A stretch of 64,000 nt of DNA from Lycium barbarum. Taxonomy: Eukaryota > Streptophyta > Magnoliopsida > Solanales > Solanaceae. Under the pieces are notes generated by a model. It worked only from the letters and a program-made list of their open reading frames with translations. It did not search any database and was not told the origin of the DNA. Below are positions 32,310 to 44,493 of the stretch, piece after piece. A program made the translations under genes and the position numbers. Numbering within the stretch: position 1 is the first letter of the stretch; each line of letters opens with the position of its first letter. Where the stretch lies: NCBI RefSeq assembly GCF_019175385.1, contig NC_083338.1, positions 69,510,712 through 69,574,711 on the forward strand, given 5' to 3'.

Positions 32310-32829
32310 GTATGTAAGGCTTACCTTTCTTTCTTTTGGCATGATCTTTATGGAACGAACAAATGACGTATATGTATGATTGCAAAGAAATTCCTATTCT
32401 TAGAACCACTAGGATGGCTAATATCCTTGATTTCCATAGGTTGTTTCATATGATTTTGATGCGTATCTACGTTGTCCGAAGATCTACTTGATATGTTTCC
32501 GAACTTGCATTCGAGAGATAAGTGATATAGCTAATGTCTTGATTTTCAAATGATTGCACGACTGACTATTCCGTTAAGTCTTTGATACGTTATGATATGT
32601 ACATATGGTTCCAAAAGCTATATTTGATTTAATCCATAACGATATCCGAAAGGTACTTGATATGATTGTTGCCTTGGTTTTCCAAAAATAGCTTCTGAAA
32701 CGCTCGTAGAAGGTTCTGTACTTCAAACGCTCATAACTTTCTTATACTAAATCGGATTGACCCGAAACTTGTTTCTAAGCCTTAGGGTGTCGGAAAGTAT
32801 ACGTGTCCATCGAGTCTTAAAATTGACAC

Positions 32830-32922
32830 ATTACGATATATGGATCGGGCCGTACGTTCCACGACATTATATTAATACATTATGATATATGGATCGGGCC
32901 GTACGTTCCACGACATTATATT
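32830..32922 (+). repeat. Two tandem 49-bp copies with GGATCGGGCCGTACG
   Basis: Two near-identical units contain GATATATGGATCGGGCCGT and TTCCACGACATTATATT. A related GGATCGGGTTGTACGT series lies at 60062-60190 in an unrelated element. Confidence 0.8.
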
Positions 32923-33139
32923 GATACATGACTTTCATTTTTGATTTATGCTGATGACATACAGGATTTCCGTTTTAAAAAGGCAAGTGCTTTGATATTT
33001 TTAAAGATCATACTTGATTCTGGTAAATCTCTGTTTCAGGTATGATCCTCAAGTGTCAATTTGCGCACCGATCTATCGAGTCTTGATTTGTGCATATAGT
33101 TTCTTACGACTCTCTTCGTGCAAGCCTCCATATGTCTAT

Positions 33140-33572
33140 TCACCGAATCCCGGGCCGGGTATGGTATCGTGCGCGCTCCACTGCATTGTTCACCGAGTCC
33201 CTCGATGGAGGGCCGGGTACGGTATGTGCATATGATGATGTGATGAGATGATGATATGTTATGGTGGCCAGGAGGGCGTATGATGATTTGATTCACCGAG
33301 TCCCTCACTAGAGGGCCGGTTACGGTATGTATATATGTATATGCATGATGATATGATGGCATACTGATATGATGATATGACTTCACTCACCGAGTCCCTC
33401 ACTAGAGGGTCGGGTACGGTATATATGATATATGATGTTGGCATGCATGCCTCTATTCACCGAGTCCCTCACTAGAGGGCCGGGTACGGTATATGTATAC
33501 ATGTATTCATGATGACATAATGACATGATTACATTCACCGAGTCCCATAATGGGCCGGGTACGGTATGTGGT
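33140..33572 (+). repeat. Minisatellite, CACCGAGTCCCTC...GAGGGCCGGG
   Basis: Six dispersed-tandem copies of a roughly 35-bp unit: CACCGAGTCCCTCACTAGAG followed by GGCCGGGTACGGTAT. CCCTC and GAGGG can pair in each copy. Spacers of TATGATGATATG-type sequence separate them. Confidence 0.85.
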
Positions 33573-34263
33573 ATGAATATGTTTGATTTTGTTCCGTACT
33601 ACACAGGTACAGTGGTTTCTTTATTATGATACTTGACTTCCGGAATCTCTATTTCAGTTATGATCTTTCCAGTTGTATTTCATGCCTTACATACTCAGTA
33701 CATATTCCGTACTAACCCCCTCTTCTTCGGGGGCTGCGTTTCATGCCCGCAGGTACAGACGTTTGTGTGAGTGACCCGACAGCTTAGGCTATCTGTTCTG
33801 CTGCCTTGGAGTGCTCCCTTGTTCTGGAGCCCATATTTTGGTACAGACTCTTCCGTTATATATATGTATGTGTATATTCAGGGGTACGGCGGGGCCCTGT
33901 CCCGTCATATGATTTTGTTGTGTTTTTTAGAGGCCTGTAGACATATATATGGGTCATGGGTCGTTATTGTCCGGTTATGTCTGTGATCTGCGTCTAAGCG
34001 GTCCTATTTGTTATGACGGCCTTAACGGCTTGTACGTATGTATATATATATGTTTTGGATAATATGTTCCACGACAGCCTTGGCGGCTTCTGTATGATAT
34101 GTATGATATATGTGACCGCTTAAGACGACGTCTGTCCGCAGTATCTATATAAATTGATATATGTTGGATATGAATAAGTTATGGATATGTCGATTTGGTA
34201 AGTAAGTGTGCATGGGTGTCCAGTTCGGGCACTAATCACGGCCCACGGGGTTGGGTCGTGACA

Positions 34264-34422
34264 ATTATTGTCGTTGTTGTTATAGCCCTGTGAGGCACCG
34301 TATATTTTGGGTTGTTGTGACAGGATGGTAGTGGTACAATTACAGGGAAAACTCTGGCGAAATTTTGGAAGAATTCCTAAGAGTTTAACATTCGAGGACG
34401 AATGTTTCTAAGACGGGAGGAA
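34264..34422 (+). other. 3' untranslated end and polypurine tract, unit 1
   Basis: Continuation of the internal segment after the solo LTR: GAGGCACCGTATATTTTGGG, then AACATTCGAGGACGAATGTT at 34387-34406 and the purine tract GACGGGAGGAA before the LTR at 34423. The same region occurs at 40030-40198 and 55790-55962. Confidence 0.85.
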
Positions 34423-36589
34423 TGTTACACCTCATAGTTAGGTACGTTAAGATTCATTAGGTGTTAGCTGTGTAATTATGAATCTGGAGTACCTTTGTTA
34501 TATCCCATATTTTCATACATTGGGACGTTTTAAAATAAATGCGACAAGTTAAATACAAGACTATCTTAAGATACGAAGTAGAGATTTTAACTTCCGGTTT
34601 CGTTTCGAGTCACAATTCACCTACAATTTCGTTGGCATGAGGGTATTAATGGAAAATGGGGATTAAATTAACCATGGTTAGATTTATAAGTGGGATTGGA
34701 AACAAAAAAATCAGCCCATTATTTAAAGCCATGTTTGTCCGTGTAGAATAATGGAGTGGTCATTCTTGACCCAAGTTAGTGTAGTACACATGGCCAAAAT
34801 ATGGAGTGAATACATAATGTGAAAAATCTGATTCACTCCACATTCCACAACTCATTTCAACACTTACAAGTTGGAAATACATAGTGAGAGAAAGAGAAGC
34901 TCTCGGCTAGAGCTAGCCGAGAGTGGTGAGGTGAGTTCAATCCAAAAAAAAAAAATCAGCTTTCTTGCTCAAATCAACTCCTCATTTAGTGTACAAGAAT
35001 AGGTAGTAGTTGTTGAAAAGAAACAAGGAAGTGTAGCACCTCAATAGAGTTGAAGTTTCGGCCAAGGTGAAGAACAAGATTGAAAGGTAAGAATGCTTAT
35101 TGTTCTTGTGTTGTATGATGATTTGAATGTATAGTTCATGCATGTTGTTGTTGGATTGTTGTTGTAGTTGAAGTAGAGAGTGAGCCGTGAGTGAGGTGAA
35201 GTCATGATTGATTTCATTTTGCATGTATTGTTGATGAATTGAATATGTACCAATATAGGTAAATGAACAAAGATTGTAGAAGTTGGTTGTGATGTTGCAT
35301 GTTGGATATTGGGCTGTTTTTCTTGAATTAAAAATGAGTCGTGTGTTGAAGGTTCTAATGAAGTCATGCTTTATCTTCTTGAACATGTATTGGTAATGGA
35401 TTGAATGTATTGTAGTTGAATAAACGGATAAAAATCATGAAATCGTGGGAAGGGGGTTGTAGCCGTGAAAAAGGGACTGTTTTAGGGGAGATTTAGGGAC
35501 TGTTTTGTGTCACATTTGGATTGTTGTTGTTATGGACATTGTGGTATATTGTATGCATGTTGAATATGTTAATTGAGGTGTTAAAGAAATGAATTATGTT
35601 GAAGTGTATAGGCAGTCCAAAACCGTGGACAATTTTGATGTTAGAAGTGAATTTGTGTGTGTTGAATGCTGATTCTTGTTGCAAACGTTTAGTGAAAGTA
35701 AAGTGCATTGATTCAAGTTGAAACTGAAATGATGGTGGGCTGTTGTAGGAATGAAAACGAGGTTAAAACAGTTCCAAGAATCATGAAAGTAATGTCATTA
35801 AACGTGTTGTTGTTGTTGCAAGTTAAAACTGGAAAATTGCTAAGTGAGAATGGAAATGCTATGTGTGTTGTTTAGCCGTGTGTATGAAACAGTTTGAATG
35901 GTGTAGGGACTGCCCAAGCTCCCTAAGTCATGTTTAAACAAGTTTTGATTAATATATGAAAGAACGATTAGCAATGTTAGCTTGTAACGCTAGTTGGTTC
36001 GAATGCGAACGAAACGTCGTTTAAATGTTAGAAAGGAATTGTGAGCGTCAAAATACGTATTGAATTCCCTTGTAGACTAATTGTAGTTCTTCATATCTTG
36101 ATATAGGATAAGTGTTTTTGGGCAGCAAGTACGAGTTAGAATACAACTAAACGCTAAAGGTATGTAAACCCCATTCCTTCTTTCTTTTGGCATGTCCTAG
36201 ACGTAAGTATGAAACGATATGAACCTTGGGGTAAATTCTATTCTCTAGTTCCATGCATGACTTATGATTCTATATTTCATTAAGGCCATTGTCATGTGCC
36301 TACAATATGAGTGACTAATGAATAATGTATGAAAGTTCCTATTCCTAAAGGATTGCACCATTAGAGACATTCTTGACTTTCAAAAGCTACACCAAATTAA
36401 AGTGATATATGTACCTGAAATCTGAAACGTTTCTTGTAATAGGTTGTTATGAGACTTGAAATGAACTGAAAATGAATATTATTTTAACACTTTAGAGCTG
36501 GTTAGTTGCTTATCCATTGAGTCCAAAAAGATGAATTGCATATATGTGGTTGCTTATTATTCTGCTCGTGCTTACCGTTATATCCTTCA

Positions 36590-36865
36590 CTGAGTCCCGG
36601 GCCAGGATACGTTTTCGTGCGCATGTTTACTATATTATTACCGAGTCCCTCATTAAAGGGCCGGGACACGTTATATATATATATATATATGATGACATGA
36701 TGATATGGTGATATAACGATATGATGACATGGAAACGGTGGCCAGGAGGGCATATATTCCTTATTACCGAGTCCCTCATTAAAGGGCCGGGACACGTATA
36801 TGTTTATGTTTATGGTGCTATGATTTTAATTACCGAGTCCCTCATTAAAGGGCCGGGACACGTTA
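36590..36865 (+). repeat. Minisatellite, ACCGAGTCCCTCATTAAAGGG
   Basis: Four copies of a unit with ACCGAGTCCCTCATTAAAGG followed by GCCGGGACACG (the first is degenerate). It is related to the repeat at 33140-33572 but with a private consensus, so it was homogenised separately. Confidence 0.8.
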
Positions 36866-37443
36866 TATATGTTATATACGGAATGATTATGCAGCTTTGA
36901 TTACAAAACTCTATAATAACACTGATATGAGAATGATACAGACGAAATGTGTTCAAAGGCAAGTTTTTAAGAAATTCTGGTTGTTGCACTGAGTCCTATA
37001 TACCTTGTCTCAATATAAGTCTATTACTATGTTTCAAGCTTTACATGCTCAGTACATATTCCGTACTGACCCCCTTTCTTCGGGGGGCTGCGTTCATGCC
37101 CGCAGGTACAGACGCTCGTTTCGGAGATCCGCCAGCATAGGATACCTATTCAGCAATTTTGGACTGCTCCCTTGTTCCGGAGCCAAGCTTGTGGTATAAC
37201 TCCCTTATGTTGTATTCATATGTGTTTGTTTGGGTACGGCGGGGCCTTGTCCCGCCATATGATACGGTCATTACTCTTAGAGGTCTGTGGACATCGGTGT
37301 GGGTCTGTTTGTAGTTGTTGATGCGTTTTATGTCTATGACTTATGTTTGGGGCGTACCCATTCGTAATGGCAGCCTTGTCGGCTTGCATATATATGTATG
37401 TTAATTATTTTGTATATCGTGGCAGCCTTGTCGGCTTGCGTAG

Positions 37444-37444
<1 letters not shown>

Positions 37445-37509
<65 letters not shown>
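37445..37509. repeat. (TA)n microsatellite
   Basis: A TA run of about 65 bp in the solo LTR, following GCAGCCTTGTCGGCTTGCG. Confidence 0.95.
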
Positions 37510-37518
<9 letters not shown>

Positions 37519-39534
37519 TAAAAAGTGCAACTCCCCAGGAGACAGGTGTCTAAGACATACAAAACTTGACAGCTTTAAAATAACGTCCTACCCGTTTTAT
37601 GTACAAATGAGATCATGACATGCTAATTGCAAATGACTACAGTTAACAGATAATATGAGTGTCCAACTCGGGCACTAGTCACGGCCTACGGGGTTGGGTC
37701 GTGACAACCTTCTAGGATATATGAGATTATATGCGCCTACATTATGAGTATGAGGGTTTAAGTTCATATGATTAGCTAGGGAAGGATTGGAGGGCAGGTG
37801 TATTGAGGAAAGCAAGTTTGTTGGAACTTTGGAGAAAAGATGGGAGATAATTTTGGTCCAAGTAGGAGAAAGAATATCTTTTATTATATGAAGAGTTTTG
37901 AAGTAAAGAAAAAGCCTAAATTGAAGTTCATGAAGTCTAGTTTCCAACGCAACAAACCGCACACAATTCCGACATCGGAATAAAACGTTATGGTATTTTA
38001 AGACAAACTACTAGGGCAGGGAATAACCCTGTGCGAACATGCCTCGGAGTGGCGTGAACGCGCCCCAACGTAGCGCGAACGCGCTGAGTAAATCCTAGGT
38101 CGGTGCAACCCAACTCTAGAACATTATAAAAGGGGGCTAACCCCCTCATTTGTCATCCAAACACCCCTCCAAACCTCCCGAATATTCTGGAAATTTCCCC
38201 CAACCTCCAATCATCAAATTTTAACGCGAATTAAGTATAATCTCCGAATTCAGGTTCAGACAGCGTGTAATTGTGGTTATAATATCGTATTGCAGTGAAT
38301 CTTGGCTGTAATTCAAGGTGGATATTGAAGATATTACGGTTCTAGCAGGAGTAAGGTAAGAATCTTCCCTTATTGATATTGACTTAAGGTTATTTACGGA
38401 GATAAAGCTATTAAATAATCGTATAACAAATTTGTGGGTTGAGAAATTGGATAAACATTGTGTGAGATGTTTTATGGAATATTTTGGTATGGATAATGAT
38501 GTTGTTGGCATTAGATTTGTTGTTGGGTTAGTTGTTAGTATTGTGATTTCGGGCTAGGGAAATAAACAAGGGAGATACTGCCCGAATTTCGGCAGATTCT
38601 AAAGAAGTCTATTTAAATACTTGAGATAGGCATATGTCAATAATCCTAAATGTAATATGAATTCTCTTGAATGTAGATTTACCAGCTCGGGAGAATAAAC
38701 GTTAAGTAATAGAAGACCGAAAAGGTATGTTAAGGTTGTTTCTTCTAATCTTGGCATGTTTCCATATATAGTAAGGGCGTGATAAACCTTATGACTCGAG
38801 ATTTGTCAAAGTAGAGCTTGTCATATTGTTGTTTAGTTTCCGAGTGTTATGTTATTCTTTCTGAGGGGCCACATCCCCTCCCTATGTCCTTGAGATATAG
38901 AGAGACAGAAGAGACATGTTACAATATCAGTGTTTTTCAGCATACGCATGATATACTGCATGATACATATATTATTCTTTAGCCTGGCTGCTTGGTCAGT
39001 GAGGCATTTTTATTTTGCCTGACCTACGCGTCAGTGAGACAGATATGCCTGGCCTACGGGTTAGTGAGACAGATATGCCTGGCCTACGGGTCAGTGAGGC
39101 AGATTGCCTGGCTGACGGGTCAATGAGACATATAGCCTGGCTACTTGGTCAGTGAGATTTTATGGTTGCCTGGCCACTTGGCTAGTTAGATTTAATGGTT
39201 GCCTGGCGAGGTCCTGTCCCGCCTGTACTATGTTAAATACTATTCTTAGAGGCTCGTAGACAGTTGTGTACGGGTAGATGTCTCTTAGCCTTGTCGGCTC
39301 ATATTTTTTTGTATATCATTTTGATAGCCTTGTCGGCTTGTGTATATGGATATGGGCATTGTTATTAATGATGATATAAATGCGTTGTTGCCCAACGAGA
39401 TTAGCACTATTTATGTATGTAAATTATGTGTAAGCCATGTGGCTCACCTAGATGTGAATATGAGCGTACGTCAAGAGGTGCCCGGGTGGGTTAGCACCGG
39501 GTGCCCGTCACGGCCCTCCGGTTGGGTCGTGACA

Positions 39535-40198
39535 CCAAGTTAATGATTGGGTATTCCTAAAGGTGTCGCCAATGAAAGGCGTCATGAGATTTGATAAAAA
39601 GGGTAAGCTTAGCCCTCGATATATTGGGCCTTATAGAATTTTTCATAGAATGGGCAAGGTAGCTTATGAGTTGGATCTACCTTCCAACTTATAGTCCGTG
39701 CACCAGTCATCCATGTATCCATGCTCTGTAAGTGTGTTGAAGATCCTTTGAGAGTTGTGCCCATCGATGGTGTTCAGGTTACCGAGCAACTGTCATATGA
39801 AGAGGTTCCCATTGCAATCCTGGATAGACAAGTTCGAAGGCTAAGAACTAAAGATGTAGCCTCAGTGAAAGTTCTTTGGAGAAATAATAATAGGGAAGAA
39901 ATGTCTTGGGAGGCTGAGGAAGATATGAAATCCAGGAATCCACATTTTTTTCCACTCCCAGAAGAAATTTAGACAGAGACGTCATTGTCTTTAGGTGGGT
40001 AACGCTTTCCTTCTTATAGTTCCTTGGTCGTGTGGGGTCATTATTGTCGTGGTTGTTATAGCCCTGTGAAGCACCGTATATTTTGGGTTGTTGTGACAGG
40101 ATGGTAGTGGTACAATTACAGGGAAAACTCTGGCGAAATTTTGGTAGAATTCCTGAGAGTTTAACATTCGAGGACGAATGTTTCTAAGAGGGGAGGAA
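39535..40198 (+). pseudogene. pol: Integrase tail, chromodomain and 3' end, unit 2
   Basis: An uninterrupted 664-bp internal segment. [12 protein letters not shown] follows the LTR end, a stop occurs near 39690 and the frame shifts. The chromodomain VLWRNNNREEMSWEAEEDM lies at 39870-39930, with a stop at 39970. The untranslated end has AACATTCGAGGACGAATGTT (40163-40182) and the purine tract AGAGGGGAGGAA. It shows the empty site for the insertion at 30890. Confidence 0.9.
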
Positions 40199-42096
40199 TG
40201 TTACACCTTATAGTTTGGTACGTTAAGATTCATTAGGTGTTAGCTGTGTAATTATGGATACTGGAGTACCTTCTAGGGTATATGAGATTATATGCGCCTA
40301 CCTTATGAGTATGAGGGTTTAAGTTCACATGATAAGCTAGGGAAGGATTGAAGGGCAGGTGTATTAAGAAAATCAAGTTTGTTGGAACTTTGGAGAAAAG
40401 ATGGGGGATAATTTTGGTCCAACTGGGAGAAAGAATATATTTTAGTATATGAAGAGTTTTGAAGTAAAGAAAAAGCCTAAATTTAAGTTCATGAAGTCTA
40501 GTTTCCAACGCAACAAACCGCACACAATTCCGACATCGGAATAAAACGTTATGGTATTTTAAGACAGACTGCCAAGGCAGGGAATAACCCTGTGCGAACA
40601 TGCCTCGGAGTGGCGTGAACGCGCCCCAAGGTAGCGCGAACGCGCTGAGTAAATCCTAGGTCGGTACAACCCGACTCTAGAACATTATAAAAGGGGGCTA
40701 ACCCCCTCATTTGTCATCCAAACACCCCTCCAAACCTCCCAAATATTCTGGAAATTTCCCCCAACCTCCAATCATCAAATTTTAACGTGAATTAAGTATA
40801 ATATCTGAATTCAGGTTCAGACAGTGTGTAATTGCGGTTATAATATTGTATTGCGGTGAATCTTGGCTGGAATTCAAGGTGGATATTGAAGATATTACGG
40901 TTCTAGCAGGAGTAAGGTAAGAATCTTTCCTTATTGATATTGACTTAAGGTTATTTACGGAGATAAAGCTATTAAATAATCGTATAACGAATTTGTGGGT
41001 TGAGAAATTGGATAAACGTCGTGTGAGACGTTTTAAGGAATATTTTGGTATGGACAATGATTTTGTTGGCGTTAGAGTTGTTGTTGGGTTAGTTGTTAGT
41101 ATTGTGATTTTGGGCTAGGGATATAAACAAAGGAGATACTGCCCGAATTTCGGCAGATTCTAAAGATGTCTAATTCAAATTCTTGAGATAAGAATATGTC
41201 AATAAGCCTAACAGTAATATGAATTCTCTTGAATGTAAATTTACCAGCTCGGGAGAATAAACGTTAAGTAATAGAAGACCGAAAAGGTATGTTAAGGCTG
41301 TTCCTTCTAATCTTGGCATGTTTCCATGTATAGTAAGGGTGTGATAAACCTTATGACTCGAGATTTGTCAAAGTAGAGCTTGTAATATTGTTGTTTAGTT
41401 TCCGAGTGTTATGTTATTCTTTCTGAGGGGCCACATCCCCTCCCTATGTCCTTGAGATATAGAGAGACAGAAGAGACATATTACAGTATCAATGTGTTTC
41501 AGCATACACATGATATACTGCATGATATATATATTTTTCTTTAGCCTGGCTGCTTGGTCAGTGAGGCATTTTTATTTTGCCTGACCTACGGGTCAGTGAG
41601 ACAGATATGCCTGGCCTACGAGTTAGTGAGACAGATATGCCTGGCCTACGGGTCAGTGAGGCAGATTGCCTGGCTGACGGGTCAATGAGACATACAGCCT
41701 GGCTACTTGGTCAGTGAGATTTTATGGTTGCCTGGCCACTTGGCTAGTTAGATTTTATGGTTGCCTGGCGAGGTCCTGTCCCGCCTGTACTATGTTAAAT
41801 ACTCTTCTTAGAGGCTCGTAGACAGTTGTGTACGGGTAGATGTCTCTTAGCCTTGTCGGCTCATATTTTTTTGTATATCATTTTGATAGCCTTGTCGGCT
41901 TGTGTATATGGATATGGGCATTGTTATTAATGATGATATAAATGCGTTGTTGCCCAACGAGATTAGCACTATTGATGTATGTAAATTATGTGTAAGCCAT
42001 GTGGCTCACCTAGATGTGAATATGAGAGTACGTCAAGAGGTGCCCGGGTGGGTTAGCACCGGGTGCCCGTCACGGCCCTCCGGTTGGGTCGTGACA
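40199..42096 (+). mobile_element. Array unit 3 LTR (chimeric, uninterrupted)
   Basis: A complete 1,898-bp chimeric LTR, TGTTACACCTTATAG to GGGTCGTGACA, the best reference for the array. TATA near 40683, GTAAGG/GTAAGAATC near 40916, minisatellite 41545-41770, then the switch to the other family at about 41765 (CCTGGCGAGGTCCTGTCCCG). It lacks the double hairpin. Confidence 0.92.
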
Positions 42097-42225
42097 CTAA
42101 GTTAATGATTGGGTATTCCTAAAGGTATCGCCAATGAAAGGCGTCATGAGATTCGGTAAAAAGGGTAAGTTTAGCCCTCGATATATTGGGCCTTATAGAA
42201 TTATTCGTAGAATGGGCAAGGTAGC
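42097..42225 (+). pseudogene. pol: Integrase tail fragment, unit 3, 5' part
   Basis: Starts with the same LTR/integrase junction (one base changed) and covers the GPY/F-like region up to GKVA, where the insertion at 42226 interrupts it. The chromodomain part resumes at 52864. Confidence 0.88.
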
Positions 42226-43364
42226 TGTTATATCCCGCATTTCGCGCATTCGGAAAAATTCAATATAATTGCGAGAGGTTGAGTGCAAGCCTACATTTTA
42301 ACCTTGTTTAGTACATAAGTTGTTTATAAGAGTTATGGGTGCGGAAATATTGAGGTAGGCTAAGGGCAAAATTTGAAGTTTGGGGAATAAGTTTCATAAC
42401 TTGCAATTTATCTTGTACTAAAGGTGGGCTTGGAATAAAAAGAAGAAAGAAAAAAGATTTTGGGCTTGGAAGTGGCCTAGTGGTGGCCGGCCATATGGCA
42501 AAATGGCCCAAGGCCCATGAGAATTTTAATTCAAGAAATAAATAAAGAGGGTCCATGTATTAATTCATTTTATTCCTTGGAATGTTCAAGAAAATAGAAG
42601 AAGATAAAGAAGCCAACAACACTAAGGGCCATTCGACCATGAAAGACGGAGCAACAACCTTGAGGAAAAATTTGTTCAAAAATTATTTCCTACTAATTGG
42701 ATGTGTCACACCCTAACCTTGGTAGGGCATGATGGGCACCCGACTCTCTTCAGAGTCGAGCGAACCCTTAACGTTCTCTTTACCAAAATCCGTCATTACA
42801 AAAACGTTTAAAGCATGAAACCTTTTCCAATAGAAGTCACTACCTTATACAGATTATGAAAAACTATCAATCAATTACGTACTCCAAATCAGCTGAAGTC
42901 ATCTAAAATTACATACTTTGTTTTTTTTTTTTTTTTTACATCTACAAATGATTCGCACTTTCCGACACCCTATCCACAGGACACTGTCTACAAAGTCTCT
43001 AACACGTACAGAATACCATGGCATTAATGTTGGACCCGGCAACACCCGGAAAGAAATGGAGCTCACCAACTCAGCTGCAAAATCTTCTACTCATCTGGGT
43101 GTACCTGCGCGGCATGAAACGCAGCCCCCGAAGAAGAGGGGGTCAGTACGGAATATGTACTGAGTATGTAAAGCGGTACCTAGTCATAACCCCAGCTTAA
43201 TTTAGAGGAGGAGAAATCACGATCAAATTTAATACCTTCCGCCTTTGCTAGAAAAAGCATAAGTATATACACAAGGCTTCCAAACCGTGCCCCGTAATGC
43301 TTTATACAATACAAATACGACATAGACAATTCAAGAATACACGATATAAACATAATAACATAAT

Positions 43365-43575
43365 AGTCCCTTCGGACAGCTGCTTCCGGCATAGTAACAT
43401 AATAGTCCCTTCGGACGGCCGCTTCCGGCATAATAACATAAAGGTCCCTTCGGACTGCCGCTTCCGGTATGATAGCAATGATAGCCCCTTCGGGCATGCC
43501 GCTTCCGGCTCAATATCAATAATGGCCCCTTCGGGCATAATAATAATGATAATGGCCCCTTCGGGCATAATAAAA
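43365..43575 (-). repeat. GTCCCTTCGGAC / GCTTCCGGC tandem repeat
   Basis: About five 36-bp units with the words AGTCCCTTCGGAC and GCTTCCGGCATA; GTCC-CTTC-GGAC forms a tetraloop-like hairpin. The copy in the other LTR is at 48048-48225, one unit shorter. Confidence 0.85.
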
Positions 43576-43619
43576 ATGATAATTTATAAATTAAATATAA
43601 GTCGTAAATGAAATGAAGT

Positions 43620-43970
43620 AGTAAAACCTCGCACCCCATTCAGAGTGGTTTTGAAAATAGCACACTCAGACATAAGCTGAGGCCGTAGCACACTCTGACG
43701 TAAACTGAGGCCATAGCACACTCAGTGATCAACCGAGGCCATAGCACGCTCAGACATAAGCTGAGGCCATAACACGCTCAGACATGCGCTGAGGCCATCG
43801 CACCCCCTTTGGAGTGGTTTTGTAAAATCTAAGTAATAAAATCTCGCACTCCCTTCGGAGTGGTTTTTGGAAAGTACAAATAGTAAAGTGTCGCACCCCC
43901 TTCGGAGTGGTTTTAAAAGGTCTAAATAATGAAATATCGCACCCCCCTTCGGAGTGGTTTTGAAATCGAC
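43620..43970 (-). repeat. Two interleaved LTR repeats (CACTCAGAC...CTGAGGCC; CCCCCTTCGGAGTGG)
   Basis: Five copies of an AGCACRCTCAGACATAAGC-type unit with CTGAGGCC, where CTCAG and CTGAG pair, flanked by CGCACCCCCTTCGGAGTGG units whose CACYCCC and GGAGTG ends pair. Matching blocks lie at 48270-48615. Confidence 0.8.
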
Positions 43971-44442
43971 CTTATGTTTCCTTTAGCTTGAGACTAATAA
44001 TTAGAAAATTTTAATAATAAATTTCTTTTTGAAATCACTAGTAACCCACAACCACGTTTCAAATAAGTCCAATTTAGCATGAAGGATTAACCCAAAGTTT
44101 CCTTTAGTTACCGTATGGAAATAAGTCAAATGGAGCAATACAAAGGTCTCGGGACTTGTGGGCCCACCTCGGGTCAAGTCGAGGTGGCGTACATAAATTA
44201 TGTGCATTAGGCCTTGTAAAGTCATCCATGAAAGTTTCAGGGCAATCCGGTCTCGTTTGTGAAAGTTATGGAGATTTAACCATTTTTCCAACAAAATGTA
44301 CCCTTTGAAGTTCAATTCCATTGAATGAATAGTACGAAAAATCAAACCCGGATTCCTATGAACGGAATGATCCCCGAGGCTCAAATCAAGACCTAGTACA
44401 TCTAGGACATGCCAAGAGAAGGAAAGGGATAGATTTACATAC

Positions 44443-44493
44443 CTTAGTTGCGCCTTACGCTCGTCCAGATTCAATTTCCGTTTCGTCCAAAAT
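44443..44493 (-). other. 51-nt exon-like block in LTR
   Basis: On the minus strand it is bounded by TTTGTAG and GTATGTAAAT. It begins ATTTTGGACGAAACGG and has GAGCGTAAGGCGC near its end, as at 383-433. Its counterpart at 49090-49140 is also 51 nt. Confidence 0.5.

Larger units (their letters stand above)
30890..34263 (+). mobile_element. Solo LTR with ATTAT target duplication
   Basis: A 3,374-bp LTR, TGTTATATCCCGC to GGGTCGTGACA, flanked by ATTAT at 30885-30889 and 34264-34268. The empty site (GGTCATTATTGTCG) survives in other array units near 40037 and 53240. It has GTAAG at 31480, CCGAG...CTCGG at 32090-32106, a 51-nt block at 32259-32309, a minisatellite at 33140-33572 and the double hairpin near 33695-33732. 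Confidence 0.96.
34496..37706 (+). mobile_element. Solo LTR with ACCTT target duplication
   Basis: A 3,211-bp LTR, TGTTATATCCCATA to GGGTCGTGACA, flanked by ACCTT at 34491-34495 and 37707-37711. The empty site (GGAGTACCTTCTAGG) is present near 40265, 53470 and 56030. It has GGTAAG at 35087, a 53-nt exon-like block at 36107-36159, minisatellite copies at 36590-36865 and a (TA)n tract at 37445-37509. Confidence 0.96.
34423..39534 (+). mobile_element. Array unit 2 LTR, interrupted by a solo LTR
   Basis: The LTR starts TGTTACACCTCATAG and is interrupted after 73 bp by the solo LTR at 34496-37706, then continues from 37707 to GGGTCGTGACA at 39534. Net length without the insertion and duplication is about 1,896 bp, matching unit 3. 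Confidence 0.92.

Noticed and set aside
33140..33572. Regularly spaced repeats resembling a CRISPR array
   Set aside because: The spacers are low-complexity and share sequence, the unit contains an LTR-specific motif, and the context is a plant LTR.
43180..43640. Overlapping open frames on both strands near the LTR repeats, repeated at 47858-48341
   Set aside because: They are translations of the tandem hairpin repeats in the LTR of the noncoding element and occur in several frames at once.
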